Positions 9,826-19,159 of a stretch of 54,276 bases of DNA are shown piece after piece. The stretch covers positions 1 to 54,276 of the forward strand of contig CAJWNY010000010.1 of assembly GCA_913043815.1 (NCBI GenBank). The letters run 5' to 3'. The position numbers and the translations under genes were made by a program. The DNA is from an uncultured Gammaproteobacteria bacterium (GTDB taxonomy: Bacteria > Pseudomonadota > Gammaproteobacteria > Pseudomonadales > Azotimanducaceae). Numbering within the stretch: position 1 is the stretch's first letter; each line of letters begins with the position of its first letter. The notes below the pieces were generated by a model that was not told the DNA's origin, did no database searches, and saw only the letters and a list, made by a program, of their open reading frames with translations.

Positions 9826-9881
9826 GCACACAAAGTAAAACCAAGTAGCGACAAAGCATTCATCAAGCTGGGAGAGCAAAG

Positions 9882-10655
9882 ATGACCATTCAACTAAGAC
9901 AAATATGTTTAGTGGCAGAGAGCCTAGTCCCTGTTATCGACGACTTAACATCAATTCTCGGTATCAACAGCTGTTACGTTGATCCAGGTGTTGGAGTATT
10001 TGGCCTAGAAAACAACTTATTGGCTGTGGGTCGAAACTTTCTCGAAGTGGTAGCCCCCACCAAGCCTAATACTGCGGGCGGACGTTACTTACAGAGACGC
10101 GGCGGAGATGGTGGTTATATGGTCATCACACAAATAGACACCTTTGAAAACCAACAATTATTGCGTCAACGCGCCCTAGATAATGGCGTGCGTATTGCTC
10201 ATGAATCTCAGCGCGAGGGCTGGAACCTCTGCCAACTGCATCCGGCGGATATGCGGGCGGCATTCCTAGAACTGGAATACGACTCCAAAGAAGATTTTAA
10301 CGGCCACTGGAATCCGGTGGGCGGCGATGGTTGGGAAGATAAGGTCAAACAAAATGTGACAGAGGATTTTTTAAGTGTGGAATTACAAGGGGATGATCCT
10401 CTGGAATTAGCAGCTCACTGGGCCACAGTTACCGATTGCCCAATTGCCGAACAAGCCGGCCATCCAAGCATTGCGTTCAATAACGTCATACTTCGCTTTG
10501 TGCCAGTCACAGACGGTCGCGGACCTGGGCTTGGCGGCCTAGACCTTAAAGTTCGTAACCGCGAAGTAATATTACAGCAAGCCCACAAACGTAATTGTTA
10601 TGTAAGCGATGAGCGTGTAGATATTTGCGGCACGCGCTTTTACCTAAAAGACTGA
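9882..10655 (+). CDS. Glyoxalase-like (VOC superfamily) protein
   Basis: This 257-residue protein resembles the Glyoxalase_3 type of the vicinal oxygen chelate superfamily. It opens with a beta-alpha-beta module (QLRQICLVAES, then GVFGLENNLLAVG and FLEVVAP) and has a second, weaker module from about 165. The usual His/Glu metal ligands are not all obvious, so catalysis cannot be assumed. The ATG follows GGGAGAG at a good distance. It lies between a crotonase and a nitroreductase on the same strand, with gaps of 113 and 89 bases. A lyase, isomerase or binding role on an acyl-CoA or aromatic intermediate is possible but unproven. Confidence 0.7.
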   Translation: MTIQLRQICLVAESLVPVIDDLTSILGINSCYVDPGVGVFGLENNLLAVGRNFLEVVAPTKPNTAGGRYLQRRGGDGGYMVITQIDTFENQQLLRQRALDNGVRIAHESQREGWNLCQLHPADMRAAFLELEYDSKEDFNGHWNPVGGDGWEDKVKQNVTEDFLSVELQGDDPLELAAHWATVTDCPIAEQAGHPSIAFNNVILRFVPVTDGRGPGLGGLDLKVRNREVILQQAHKRNCYVSDERVDICGTRFYLKD

Positions 10656-10744
10656 TGGCGCGCTGCCTACTTACTAAAGAACACAACTTTTCAATTATTA
10701 AATTATTAATCTTCCTCAACTCATTCGTTATAAATAGGTAAAAA

Positions 10745-11419
10745 ATGTCAGAAATGTCCTTCGAAACAGCTGTTATGTCGCGCCGCTCCGTGCGCGGATT
10801 CCAGAACAAGGAAGTGCCCCAAGATGTACTCAAAAAAGTATTCGACATAGCCCGCTGGTCGCCTTCAGGAACCAATATTCAACCTTGGCAAACCTATGTC
10901 GCTTCCGGCGCCATTCGCGACACATTGCGAGAACAACTGATGGCTGCTGTCAAAGCGGGCACTAAACCCGACCAAGATCACAAAGAGCCCAGAAAACCTA
11001 TTGGCCAAGTATGGAAAGATCGTCGCCGAGAATGCGCGGCCGTACTTTACCGCGCCATGGATATATCTTGGGATGACAAAGAGGCGCGTGGCGCCGCATC
11101 CTTTAGAAACTTTGAATTGTTCGATGCGCCTCATGTTGCGTTTTTATGCATGGACGAAGCCTTCGGTTTAGGCAGCGCGTGGGATGTGGGCATGTACGCA
11201 CAAACACTCATGTTAGCCATGACCGCTAACGGTTTGGCTTCATGCGCCCAAGGCACTATGGGGCATCATCCAGAACTCGTGCGCGAGGCTTTCGGCCTTG
11301 GTCCTGAGGTAAAGGTATTATTTGGCCTCAGCTTTGGTTACGAAGACACTTCAATGCAAGTCAACTCAGCCCACACAGAGCGTGCGGCACTAGAGGACAC
11401 GGTAACTTTTAAGCGTTAA
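10745..11419 (+). CDS. Nitroreductase-family FMN oxidoreductase
   Basis: The 224-residue product starts with the family hallmark SRRSVRGF near 12-19, followed by RWSPSGTNIQPW near 37-48, the FMN-binding and dimer-forming region. It ends with the GLSFGY-type segment near 197. The enzymes use NAD(P)H and FMN to reduce nitro groups, quinones or enones, or to dehydrogenate, in the cytoplasm. An AGG-containing site is about 6 bases before the ATG. The stop codon is embedded in a perfect 12-bp inverted repeat at 11401-11427. It converges on the CoA-transferase gene. Confidence 0.85.
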   Translation: MSEMSFETAVMSRRSVRGFQNKEVPQDVLKKVFDIARWSPSGTNIQPWQTYVASGAIRDTLREQLMAAVKAGTKPDQDHKEPRKPIGQVWKDRRRECAAVLYRAMDISWDDKEARGAASFRNFELFDAPHVAFLCMDEAFGLGSAWDVGMYAQTLMLAMTANGLASCAQGTMGHHPELVREAFGLGPEVKVLFGLSFGYEDTSMQVNSAHTERAALEDTVTFKR

Positions 11420-11427
11420 AAGTTACC
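11401..11427. other. Perfect 12-bp inverted repeat spanning the nitroreductase stop codon
   Basis: GGTAACTTTTAA, a GCG spacer and TTAAAAGTTACC form a perfect hairpin whose right arm contains the TAA stop at 11417-11419. There is no U-run on either strand. It sits between convergent genes and may end or protect the nitroreductase transcript. Confidence 0.6.
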
Positions 11428-11499
11428 GAAGAAAAGATAAGCCAACTGCTACCGCGGCACGTAGGTTAAACAGAGTGCTGCGGCTAATCCCAAGCTCTT

Positions 11500-12696
11500 T
11501 TAGGCGGCTGTTACGACGCGGCTTTTAATCAGAGTTTGTATTTGCTCTGGGGAATAACCTAACTCCCCAAGAATGGCACTCCCGTGCTCACCCAGCTGCG
11601 GCGCTGGCAAATCAGTATTGGCTGCTGAATCTTCGTACACAATAAAAGGCGATCTTAACGACTGGTATTCACCGCGCACGTCGTCCGTGTGGGTCTGTAG
11701 CCAGTCTGACGCTTGCAGCTGCGGATCGTGGGCCAAATCCGCCAAGCTGTTTATCCGAGAGCAAGGAATATCCAACTCTGCTAAACGCACCAACCATTCC
11801 TCAGAGGAACGACTGGGCGCAAAATCTGCGACCAACTTATAGAGATCATCTATATGCTGTGAGCGCTGAACCGAGTCAGTTACCCACTCAGCCTCGGCTA
11901 GATCTTCTCGGCCGACTAAGCCAAAGAAGCGCTGCCAGTGTTTTGTGTTGTAAGGCATTATCGCGATATAGCCGTTCTGAGTCTTATAAGGTTTTCTGTC
12001 CTTGGACATCAAACGGTCATAGCCGAGCTCACCTTCGCTTGGCTGCAGAGTATGGCCAGCCAAATGCTCCGCCATTACAAAAGCGGTCATACTCTCAAGC
12101 ATGGGCACTTCAATATTGCAGCCCTTTCCGGTGCGTTGTTGCTGAACTACGCCAGAAACAACCGCCAAAGCTAAATGCAGACCAACCACTTTGTCACAAG
12201 CTATGGTGCGCACAAATTGAGGTGCACCGTTGGCATCTGCATTAAGTGCGGCCAGCCCTGATCTTGCTTGGATAATATCATCGTATGCAGGTGACTGTGC
12301 ATCTGGACCAACACTGCCAAACCCCGGCGCTGCACAATAGACGAGTTGAGGATTTATAGCTTTTAAGGTGACGAAGTCTGCACCTAGGTCTTTAGCAGAC
12401 TTGCCGCGCATGTTGTGGACCAACACATCTGCATGCGCCACCAGTTTGTGTAAAATTTCTTTGCCTTCTGACTGTTTAAGATCGACGGCAATAGAACGCT
12501 TATTGCGATTAAAGTTTAAAAAACCAACCCCTAGATCGTCAGTACGCCCGGGCCTCACCGCACGAAAAACGTCACCGCCTTGCGCTTCCACTTTGATTAC
12601 ATCCGCGCCGAAGTCACCCAAAAATTGAGTCGCGTAAGGCCCCAAAACAATAGTCGATAGGTCCACAACTCGTAGACCCTTTAACAAGCTGAGCAT
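11500..12696 (-). CDS. Class III CoA-transferase (CaiB/BaiF family)
   Basis: This 398-residue protein begins with the family-typical LKGLRVVDLSTIVLGPYATQ. It continues with GADVIKVEAQGGD and NRNKRSIAVDLK, then VLVHNMRGKSAKDLG, which marks a family III CoA-transferase of normal length. The usual catalytic aspartate lies in the PAYDDIIQARSG region at about residue 140. It should move CoA between carboxylic acids, such as carnitine, formate, succinate or a terpenoid acid. The gene upstream on the same strand, an MFS transporter, ends 28 bases away, so transport and CoA activation of one substrate are likely coupled. Confidence 0.9.
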   Translation of the reverse strand: MLSLLKGLRVVDLSTIVLGPYATQFLGDFGADVIKVEAQGGDVFRAVRPGRTDDLGVGFLNFNRNKRSIAVDLKQSEGKEILHKLVAHADVLVHNMRGKSAKDLGADFVTLKAINPQLVYCAAPGFGSVGPDAQSPAYDDIIQARSGLAALNADANGAPQFVRTIACDKVVGLHLALAVVSGVVQQQRTGKGCNIEVPMLESMTAFVMAEHLAGHTLQPSEGELGYDRLMSKDRKPYKTQNGYIAIMPYNTKHWQRFFGLVGREDLAEAEWVTDSVQRSQHIDDLYKLVADFAPSRSSEEWLVRLAELDIPCSRINSLADLAHDPQLQASDWLQTHTDDVRGEYQSLRSPFIVYEDSAANTDLPAPQLGEHGSAILGELGYSPEQIQTLIKSRVVTAA

Positions 12697-12724
12697 ATTT
12701 TATCCGTCTGATCGAAAACCGAGA

Positions 12725-14317
12725 TTAGGCCACTTCTTTTACTTCTTCGCCTAAAGCTCTGGCACGATCTAAACGACTAGCCTCATCCTTGGGCAAATGC
12801 TTCCACGCTAAGGTTAAGAAAATAAAGGTGAAAATGAATATCAACATTGTACAAGCAATAGCAGTCCGCAAAGATTCAGCGCCATCCATACCTGTGGCTG
12901 CAAAGGTATCTGACAGCTGCCCCATCATGTACGGCCCCAAAGCTAAACCCAACATTGTATTAATCAAAATGTAATAAGCGCCCGCTACCGCACGCATACG
13001 AGGTAACACTAGATCTGCCGCTGTGGTGGGCGGAATACCAGGCCAACAGGCGCTAAACAGGTGATGAGCAAAATTCAGGAAAAACGCCATATAAAGGCTC
13101 TCGGTATAAACCATCCAGAGCACTAATGGCGCAGTACCAAAGACCGCAATATACCCAATAATTAAGCGCCCGGCGGGATGCCACTCACGAAACTTATCTC
13201 CCAATACACCACCCATGGTAACCCCAATGAGTCCTCCCAGAGCGTTACCTAACCCAATATACATACCTACTTCGGTGGCAGAGACATCGTGCATACGCAT
13301 CAGCAACGGCGCGGTCCAATAACCAATACCATAGGTAACAAAAGAAATAGTCGGGAAAGCCAGCATCGTGTAGATCATAGCTTTCGACTGAAAAATCATA
13401 TGGTAAGTCACGGGATCACGTGCCTTGAGTGACTGCACCCAGGAAAACACCACATAGATACCAATACCTAACGCCAGCCATTGAGGAATGTTGTTAGTTA
13501 ACTTCATCAGCAAGATTGCGACAACACTAATGCCTACCGCTGCAAGAAAGTTAGCTTTTAAGGACGCACCCTCGCGCTTTAACGCGATGAGATTAAAAAT
13601 GGGTACCATCGCCATAAGTTCGGTCATTAATACACTGTAGGGTGCAGGATGTTTTTCAGTGACCAAACCCTCCGACACACCGCGAGTCGGTTCACGCAAT
13701 GTACGCACCCACACAGCCATAAGAATGCCGGGAATACCCACCGCCAAGAACGCAGCGTGCCAGCCTTTCAGGCCCAAAGGTGCAACAAGGGGATCTGGAT
13801 AACTAGTGTTCCAGGTCTCCATAATGAAACCGCCCAAAAAGAGCCCGATGCCGCCACCGATGTAAACTCCTGAAGAGTAAATTGCTAATACTGTGGCGCG
13901 TAATTTGGGCGAATAATAATCAGAAAGCATGGAGTAAGCGGCGGGGCTTGCACTCGCTTCACCAATCCCCACACCAACCCGAAAGGCGGCGAGCACAGGA
14001 AACGATCGAGCAAAGCCAGACAACGCGGTCATGGCACTCCAAAACAGAAGACCAATTGAGATAAGGCTACGACGAACCCAGACATCGGCAAAGCGCGCTA
14101 GCGGAATACCAAACACCGCATAAAAAACGGCAAATACTGTGCCATAGAGAAAACCCATGTCTGCGTCGGAAACGCCGAGATCTGCCTGAATCTCTTGAGA
14201 CAAAATAGATAGTATATTGCGATCGATGAAATTGAATACGTAGACAAGCAATAATACAAAGAGGACGTAGTGTGCGTACGCTCCACCTAACTTCGGCTTA
14301 CTACCCTTTTCGCTCAT
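12725..14317 (-). CDS. MFS transporter, spinster-like type
   Basis: The 530-residue protein has the MFS fold with about 12 hydrophobic segments, starting FNFIDRNILSIL, the hallmark of spinster-type and related uptake or efflux carriers. It also has GIGEASASPAAYSML near residues 116-130. It is longer than a minimal MFS because of a central insertion at about 215-300 that itself contains hydrophobic stretches. A GAGGAAAA site precedes the ATG at 14317. It is the first gene of a probable two-gene operon with the CoA-transferase. Its substrate is probably the acid activated by that enzyme, by inference from spacing only. Confidence 0.85.
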   Translation of the reverse strand: MSEKGSKPKLGGAYAHYVLFVLLLVYVFNFIDRNILSILSQEIQADLGVSDADMGFLYGTVFAVFYAVFGIPLARFADVWVRRSLISIGLLFWSAMTALSGFARSFPVLAAFRVGVGIGEASASPAAYSMLSDYYSPKLRATVLAIYSSGVYIGGGIGLFLGGFIMETWNTSYPDPLVAPLGLKGWHAAFLAVGIPGILMAVWVRTLREPTRGVSEGLVTEKHPAPYSVLMTELMAMVPIFNLIALKREGASLKANFLAAVGISVVAILLMKLTNNIPQWLALGIGIYVVFSWVQSLKARDPVTYHMIFQSKAMIYTMLAFPTISFVTYGIGYWTAPLLMRMHDVSATEVGMYIGLGNALGGLIGVTMGGVLGDKFREWHPAGRLIIGYIAVFGTAPLVLWMVYTESLYMAFFLNFAHHLFSACWPGIPPTTAADLVLPRMRAVAGAYYILINTMLGLALGPYMMGQLSDTFAATGMDGAESLRTAIACTMLIFIFTFIFLTLAWKHLPKDEASRLDRARALGEEVKEVA

Positions 14318-14548
14318 TAGTTTTCCTCAATTTAACAACCTAATTATGTACCTGGCCTTCGGCGCTATTTCCGAAGCAATCCCCCCGAGAGTACGAACCG
14401 ATCAGCAAAGCGCGGCAACCTAGAGACTCTCTCTGCTCTAAGTCCTTTCAGATTGGATTTGAATAATTACTGTTTTTCCATCACTTAACGGCGGCATGCA
14501 CTGCTCATTCACGATAAAGCTACCCTATTGCATAAAAAAACGCATTGT

Positions 14549-15595
14549 TTAACGAGTTGGATCCTCACCCACCGCCAGCAGGGTTTTACCGAAATTATCG
14601 CCTGTTAACATGTCATAAAAAGCTTGCGGGGCGCATCCCAACCCGTGCCGCAAATCTTCTTTATATCTAACCTCGCCCGCGCCCACATAGCCGGCCATTT
14701 CCTGTAAAAAGACGTCTTGATATTCATCGACAAAATTACCGACAAACAAATCATGAACGGTGACCTGCTGGCGCTCGAAAAAAGGCTGTCCTTTTGCCTG
14801 CCAGACCGTGCGAGGGTCTTGGCCATCAGTATTCCCGTATTGCGACACTACGCCACAAAGAGTAACTCGAGCATTTTTGTTCAACAGCGGTAGTACTGCA
14901 TCAAAGACCTTACCGCCAACGTTCTCAAAATAGACATCACAGCCATCGGGACAAGCTGCTTTTAGTTTTTGAAAAAACTGGGGATCTAGGTGCGATACAA
15001 CACTGTCAACGCCCAGTGATTCTAAATACTCGATCTTATGCTGCGCACCAGCAATACCCACCACACGACAACCCGCTAGCCGAGCCAGTTGAACGGCAAC
15101 TTGACCCACGCCGCCCGAGGCAGCTGAAACCACTACCGTTTCCCCAGACCGGGGCTGGCATTGCACAATTAGCCCAGAATAAGCAGTAAGTCCCAGCATT
15201 CCTAACACTCCGATAGCCGTGGAAATCGGCGCCACTGAAGCGTCTAGCTTACGCGGATGCATATAGCCAAAAATATCTATGCCCTCGCCACTCAGACCAT
15301 AGTGCTGCCAGCCATTGGTGTTAAATACATAGTCGCCCTCTGCATAGCCTGAAATACAGCTTTTAATCACCCGAGCCACGGTTCTACCGTGACAAACCTC
15401 TCCCGGCAACTCTACGCCAGAACGCCGCCGGCCCCACTGATAAGGGTCTAATGACAGATAAAGAGTCTCAGTGAGCATTTGGTTTTGTGCCGGCTCCGGC
15501 ATATCTTGCGTTACCCATACAAAGTCTTCTGCTAAAGGCAATCCACCCTTCGGCGTGGCAGCTAGGCGCCACTGGGCATTAAGTTCGTTTATCAT
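14549..15595 (-). CDS. NADP-dependent medium-chain reductase (LTB4 dehydrogenase/CurA type)
   Basis: The 348-residue protein is a zinc-free medium-chain dehydrogenase/reductase. It has the nucleotide-binding motif SAASGGVGQVAVQLA (about 155-170) and the LSLDPYQWGR segment near 50 that is typical of 2-alkenal or prostaglandin reductase-like enzymes. It likely reduces alpha,beta-unsaturated ketones or aldehydes with NADPH. Two ATGs lie two codons apart, at 15601 and 15595. The GAGG site touches the first, so the second is preferred. It is divergent from the Baeyer-Villiger monooxygenase, sharing a 195-base intergenic region, which hints at a shared ketone pathway. Confidence 0.85.
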   Translation of the reverse strand: MINELNAQWRLAATPKGGLPLAEDFVWVTQDMPEPAQNQMLTETLYLSLDPYQWGRRRSGVELPGEVCHGRTVARVIKSCISGYAEGDYVFNTNGWQHYGLSGEGIDIFGYMHPRKLDASVAPISTAIGVLGMLGLTAYSGLIVQCQPRSGETVVVSAASGGVGQVAVQLARLAGCRVVGIAGAQHKIEYLESLGVDSVVSHLDPQFFQKLKAACPDGCDVYFENVGGKVFDAVLPLLNKNARVTLCGVVSQYGNTDGQDPRTVWQAKGQPFFERQQVTVHDLFVGNFVDEYQDVFLQEMAGYVGAGEVRYKEDLRHGLGCAPQAFYDMLTGDNFGKTLLAVGEDPTR

Positions 15596-15731
15596 TTTCA
15601 TTCCTCAGGTTTATCCACTCTGTCTGTTCCCAGCAAAGGGCAAAAGCGTTGTTTTAGCCTATGTAAAAGTTCGGAGCAAAACCAGCTATATGAAAAATTC
15701 GGCTACAAATGCATAAAGAGTTGGCTTTTAA

Positions 15732-15756
15732 TTCTTATAAAACCTTTGTATAAGAA
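15732..15756. promoter_or_regulatory. 8-bp inverted repeat upstream of the monooxygenase
   Basis: TTCTTATA and TATAAGAA form a perfect inverted repeat with a 9-base spacer, 34 bases before the monooxygenase start and in the divergent region with the reductase gene. The symmetry and position suggest an operator for a dimeric repressor, or a short hairpin in the leader. No regulator gene is visible nearby. Confidence 0.4.
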
Positions 15757-15790
15757 GTGAACGGAAACGCAGACATAGGAGGATTCCAAA

Positions 15791-17620
15791 ATGCAAACAG
15801 CAAACATGGCCGAGTTGCTCGGCGACTTAGATTTCGATCCGGCGGCACTCAAAGAAAAATATCTCAGCGAACGAGACAAGCGTGTTCGCGATGACGGCAA
15901 TCAACAGTATGTTGAGGTCACCTCTGAATTTTCTCGTTATGTTAATGACCCCTATGTAGATCCGGGCTTTACCCGTGAGCCACTATTTGACGAAGTCGAA
16001 GTGGCTATTATCGGCGGCGGTTTTGGCGGCTTGCTGATGGCGGCAAGAATGAAAGAAGCTGGCTTTAAGGATGTGCGCATGATTGAGAAGGCAGGCGACT
16101 TCGGCGGCACTTGGTACTGGAACAGGTATCCAGGAGCAATGTGCGATGTTGAGTCCTACTGCTATCTGCCTCTTTTAGAGGAACTCAACTATATGCCCAA
16201 GAACAAATACTCCTTTGCGCCTGAAATTCTAGAACACAGCAAAAACATTGCCCGCCATTACGGCCTTTACGAAAATGCCTGCCTGCAAACCAGCATTACT
16301 AATATGACTTGGGAGCAATCTAGTCAAAAGTGGATTATTGAAACAGATCGCGGCGACAGAATGCGTGCGCGCTATGTTGCTATGGCCAACGGGCCCCTTA
16401 GCCGCCCCAAGCTTCCTGGCATAAAGGGTATCAATGATTACAAAGGGCACACATTTCATACTAGCCGCTGGGACTACAACTACACAGGCGGCAACTCCTA
16501 CGGCAACTTAACCCATCTGAAGAATAAGCGAGTGGGGATAATCGGCACCGGTGCAACTGGCGTGCAGTGCATCCCTCATTTAGGTGAATGGGCCAAAGAG
16601 CTTTATGTTTTCCAGCGCACACCCTCGTCTATTGACGTACGAAACAACGGCGAAACGGATCCAACTTGGGCGACTACGCTAAAACCGGGCTGGCAAAAAG
16701 AACGTATGGACAACTTCAATACGCTCGTCAGCGGTGGCGACCAAGATGTAGATTTGGTTGCAGACGGTTGGACAGAAATTATGCGAAACCTTACCGGTAT
16801 CGCCGCAAAAATTGCCAGTCGCAAGCTTGGTCGAAAATTGACTAAAAGCGAGCGCGCCGAGTTAATGGAGTTGTCTGACTACAAAAAAATGAATTTCATT
16901 CGCCAGCGGGCAGAAGAAATTGTTAATGATAAAAGCATCTCTGAAAAACTCAAACCTTGGTACAGACAGTTCTGTAAACGCCCTTGTTTTCATGATGAGT
17001 ACTTAGATACATATAACCGTGACAACGTTACATTGGTTGATACCCAAGGCAAAGGTGTGGACGAAATCACCAAAAAAGGCTTGATTGCCAATGGCGAAGA
17101 ATTTGAGCTTGATTGTCTAATTTTCGCTACCGGATTTGAGGTAGGGACCTCATATACGCGGCGCGCCGGATACGACATTGTAGGTCGCGGTGGGCAAAGT
17201 TTAAGCGAGCATTGGTCAGAAGGGTTACGCACCTTCCAAGGCTTAACCAGTCACGGCTTTCCTAATTGCTTCTTTTTAGGATTCACCCAAACAGCTATCA
17301 CAGTCAATGTACCCCACGCGCTCAATGAACAAGCAAAACACCTTGCCTACGTTATTGGTCAAGCGCAGCGACAAGGTACGAAAACTATAGAGCCCTCAGC
17401 GATAGCGGAAGATGAATACGTTGCGGAAATTCGCAAAACAGCCAGTTCCGGTTCTCGGTTCTATGCTGAATGCACACCCGGGTATTACAATAGCGAGGGT
17501 CAGAGCGGCAACACGGCTGGCTTTTTCTCAGAGATGCACGGTGCAGGACCGGTGAAGTTTTTCAAAATTCTTGAAGAATGGCGCGCACAAGGTGATATGC
17601 ATGGGTTGGAGTTGAGCTAA
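15791..17620 (+). CDS. Type I Baeyer-Villiger flavin monooxygenase
   Basis: This 609-residue protein has two dinucleotide-binding motifs, IGGGFGG (74-80, FAD) and IGTGATG (251-257, NADPH). Between them is the Baeyer-Villiger fingerprint Y217-x-G219-xxx-H223-xxx-W227-D228, where Tyr replaces the usual first Phe. The second family motif, GGTWYWNRYPGAMCD (105-119), is complete. An N-terminal extension of about 65 residues precedes the FAD domain, as in longer members acting on large cyclic or steroid ketones. It should insert oxygen next to a ketone carbonyl, giving an ester or lactone. A strong AGGAGG site supports the start. The convergent esterase-like gene could hydrolyse the product. Confidence 0.92.
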   Translation: MQTANMAELLGDLDFDPAALKEKYLSERDKRVRDDGNQQYVEVTSEFSRYVNDPYVDPGFTREPLFDEVEVAIIGGGFGGLLMAARMKEAGFKDVRMIEKAGDFGGTWYWNRYPGAMCDVESYCYLPLLEELNYMPKNKYSFAPEILEHSKNIARHYGLYENACLQTSITNMTWEQSSQKWIIETDRGDRMRARYVAMANGPLSRPKLPGIKGINDYKGHTFHTSRWDYNYTGGNSYGNLTHLKNKRVGIIGTGATGVQCIPHLGEWAKELYVFQRTPSSIDVRNNGETDPTWATTLKPGWQKERMDNFNTLVSGGDQDVDLVADGWTEIMRNLTGIAAKIASRKLGRKLTKSERAELMELSDYKKMNFIRQRAEEIVNDKSISEKLKPWYRQFCKRPCFHDEYLDTYNRDNVTLVDTQGKGVDEITKKGLIANGEEFELDCLIFATGFEVGTSYTRRAGYDIVGRGGQSLSEHWSEGLRTFQGLTSHGFPNCFFLGFTQTAITVNVPHALNEQAKHLAYVIGQAQRQGTKTIEPSAIAEDEYVAEIRKTASSGSRFYAECTPGYYNSEGQSGNTAGFFSEMHGAGPVKFFKILEEWRAQGDMHGLELS

Positions 17621-17772
17621 CAGGAATCACCTGGAGCTCGGCTGTTCATTTGTATGGATAGCTCATGTTACCCACATCGGTTGTTGCAAGGACTGACGCG
17701 CCTTACGCCAGGACTGTATTCTGAGGGACTAACACGCGTTTGAGTTAGAGATTAACTCTGGTTCGTGTCTTT

Positions 17773-17806
17773 CCCTTATTACTGCAGCAGAGTAAGCGCA
17801 TAAGGG
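17773..17806. other. Possible hairpin between convergent genes
   Basis: CCCTTAT and ATAAGGG can pair, with an inner TACT/AGTA pairing, in the gap between the monooxygenase and the alpha/beta hydrolase genes. There is no U-run, so a terminator role is only suggested by position. Confidence 0.3.
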
Positions 17807-17813
17807 TTAGGCA

Positions 17814-18995
17814 CTAGTTTGCCTCCCACCTAACCGACAACTCATCAGACTCGATACGCAAAACCATTTTCTTCCGGCCCGCGCCATTAAGGTCTATTTC
17901 GCTTTGATAAACTCGAGGTTGAGCCAGGGTATATTCGCCAGTAGTTGATGGCGGATATTGGCTAGACAGCAAATGCACCGCAACCAAATATTGCCCTGCA
18001 ACAGGCCCTTGGTTTAAAGCTATCGCAAAAGAACCGCCGCCTGCCTTAGTAAGCCGAGTATGTGCATAGGGATGATTTTCGTTCGTTGGCGCAAGAGTCA
18101 CCGCCGCTATGCCCAAAGGTTCCCCTTTCAACAGTAACTGCCCTTTCACCGCTAATCTTTTTTGATCCGTCAAAAAACAATGCCTGCGCAACCATGCCTG
18201 TAGCAATTTAGTCCAACATCCAACATCAGGGTCGTCCGCCGCTAAACCAAGACCATGGTCACCTTGGTTAAAGATATGCAACTCAGCAGCTACACCCGCC
18301 TTCAGTAACGCGTCGTAGATTAAAGTCGACTGACTTGCCGGCACAACATTATCTTGATGAGTATGAACAATAAAAGTAGGAGGCGTATTTGCCGTAATCC
18401 CTGTATCCGTCGGCGCATACTCATCCGCCTTGCGCCCTCTAACCGCACCGTTGGTCACTGCATAAACTGGCACAATAAAATCTGGCCTACTGCTTACCCG
18501 GTCAATCGGGTCAACGGCAACAATCCTCTCATCAATAAACGAATCGTGGGTCGCTACCGCTAACGCCAAGTGTCCACCCGCAGAGAACCCCAGCATGCCT
18601 AGTCTGGCCGGATCTAATTGCAACTCGTGAGCATGAAAGCGAATTAGCCGCAGAGCACGCAGGCCATCCAAGAGGGAAATACTAGAATGATATTTTGGCC
18701 CCAAGCGATAACGCAATACAAAAGCGTGAATGCCTTGAGAATTCAACCAATGCGCCACCTGCAAACCTTCGTGATCCGACGCCAAGCTACGATATCCGCC
18801 GCCAGGACAGACGATTACACCGCAGCCATTGCCTGATTCAGCGAGATGCAGGCTTAACATTGGTTGATCTATCATTTCATCACCCAAGCTCTTTGGCGCA
18901 GCATCCGGCCACAATCGAACATTAGTCGTACTTAAGTTGGCATCAACCACTAGGGCAGAACCCAATGTCCCTAAAAGTGTTTTTATAGCATTCAC
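17814..18995 (-). CDS. Alpha/beta hydrolase (xylan/feruloyl-type esterase fold)
   Basis: The 393-residue protein has an HGGG-like oxyanion segment CPGGGYRSLASDHEG (about 63-77), the nucleophile elbow GFSAGGHLA (Ser at about 138), a later aspartate in THQDNVVP and histidine in GDHGLGL. This is a complete Ser-Asp-His set of the BD-FAE/acetyl-xylan-esterase type. A C-terminal beta-rich domain of about 110 residues follows the hydrolase fold. A TTG at 19007 is possible, but the GTG at 18995 has a GGAG site at the right distance and is preferred. No clear signal peptide is seen. It faces the Baeyer-Villiger gene, so ester hydrolysis in the same pathway is plausible. Confidence 0.8.
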   Translation of the reverse strand: MNAIKTLLGTLGSALVVDANLSTTNVRLWPDAAPKSLGDEMIDQPMLSLHLAESGNGCGVIVCPGGGYRSLASDHEGLQVAHWLNSQGIHAFVLRYRLGPKYHSSISLLDGLRALRLIRFHAHELQLDPARLGMLGFSAGGHLALAVATHDSFIDERIVAVDPIDRVSSRPDFIVPVYAVTNGAVRGRKADEYAPTDTGITANTPPTFIVHTHQDNVVPASQSTLIYDALLKAGVAAELHIFNQGDHGLGLAADDPDVGCWTKLLQAWLRRHCFLTDQKRLAVKGQLLLKGEPLGIAAVTLAPTNENHPYAHTRLTKAGGGSFAIALNQGPVAGQYLVAVHLLSSQYPPSTTGEYTLAQPRVYQSEIDLNGAGRKKMVLRIESDELSVRWEAN

Positions 18996-19159
18996 CGCTT
19001 TCTCCAAATTCTAAAACAAAACCAAGCAGCATGTACTTATCATTAAATAAGTTTCATGCCACATAAATCATCATGACTAGATCAGCTCGTCTGTGGCAAA
19101 GTAGAGCTCAAATCGGCCTCTGAGTGGCCAACAGAACAATCTTTTGGTGAGTAAAAAAC

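Noticed and set aside
17690-17745. Apparent direct repeat GGACTGACGCG / GGGACTAACACGCG after the monooxygenase
   Set aside because: The two copies differ at several positions and only part of each matches; not convincing as a repeat element.
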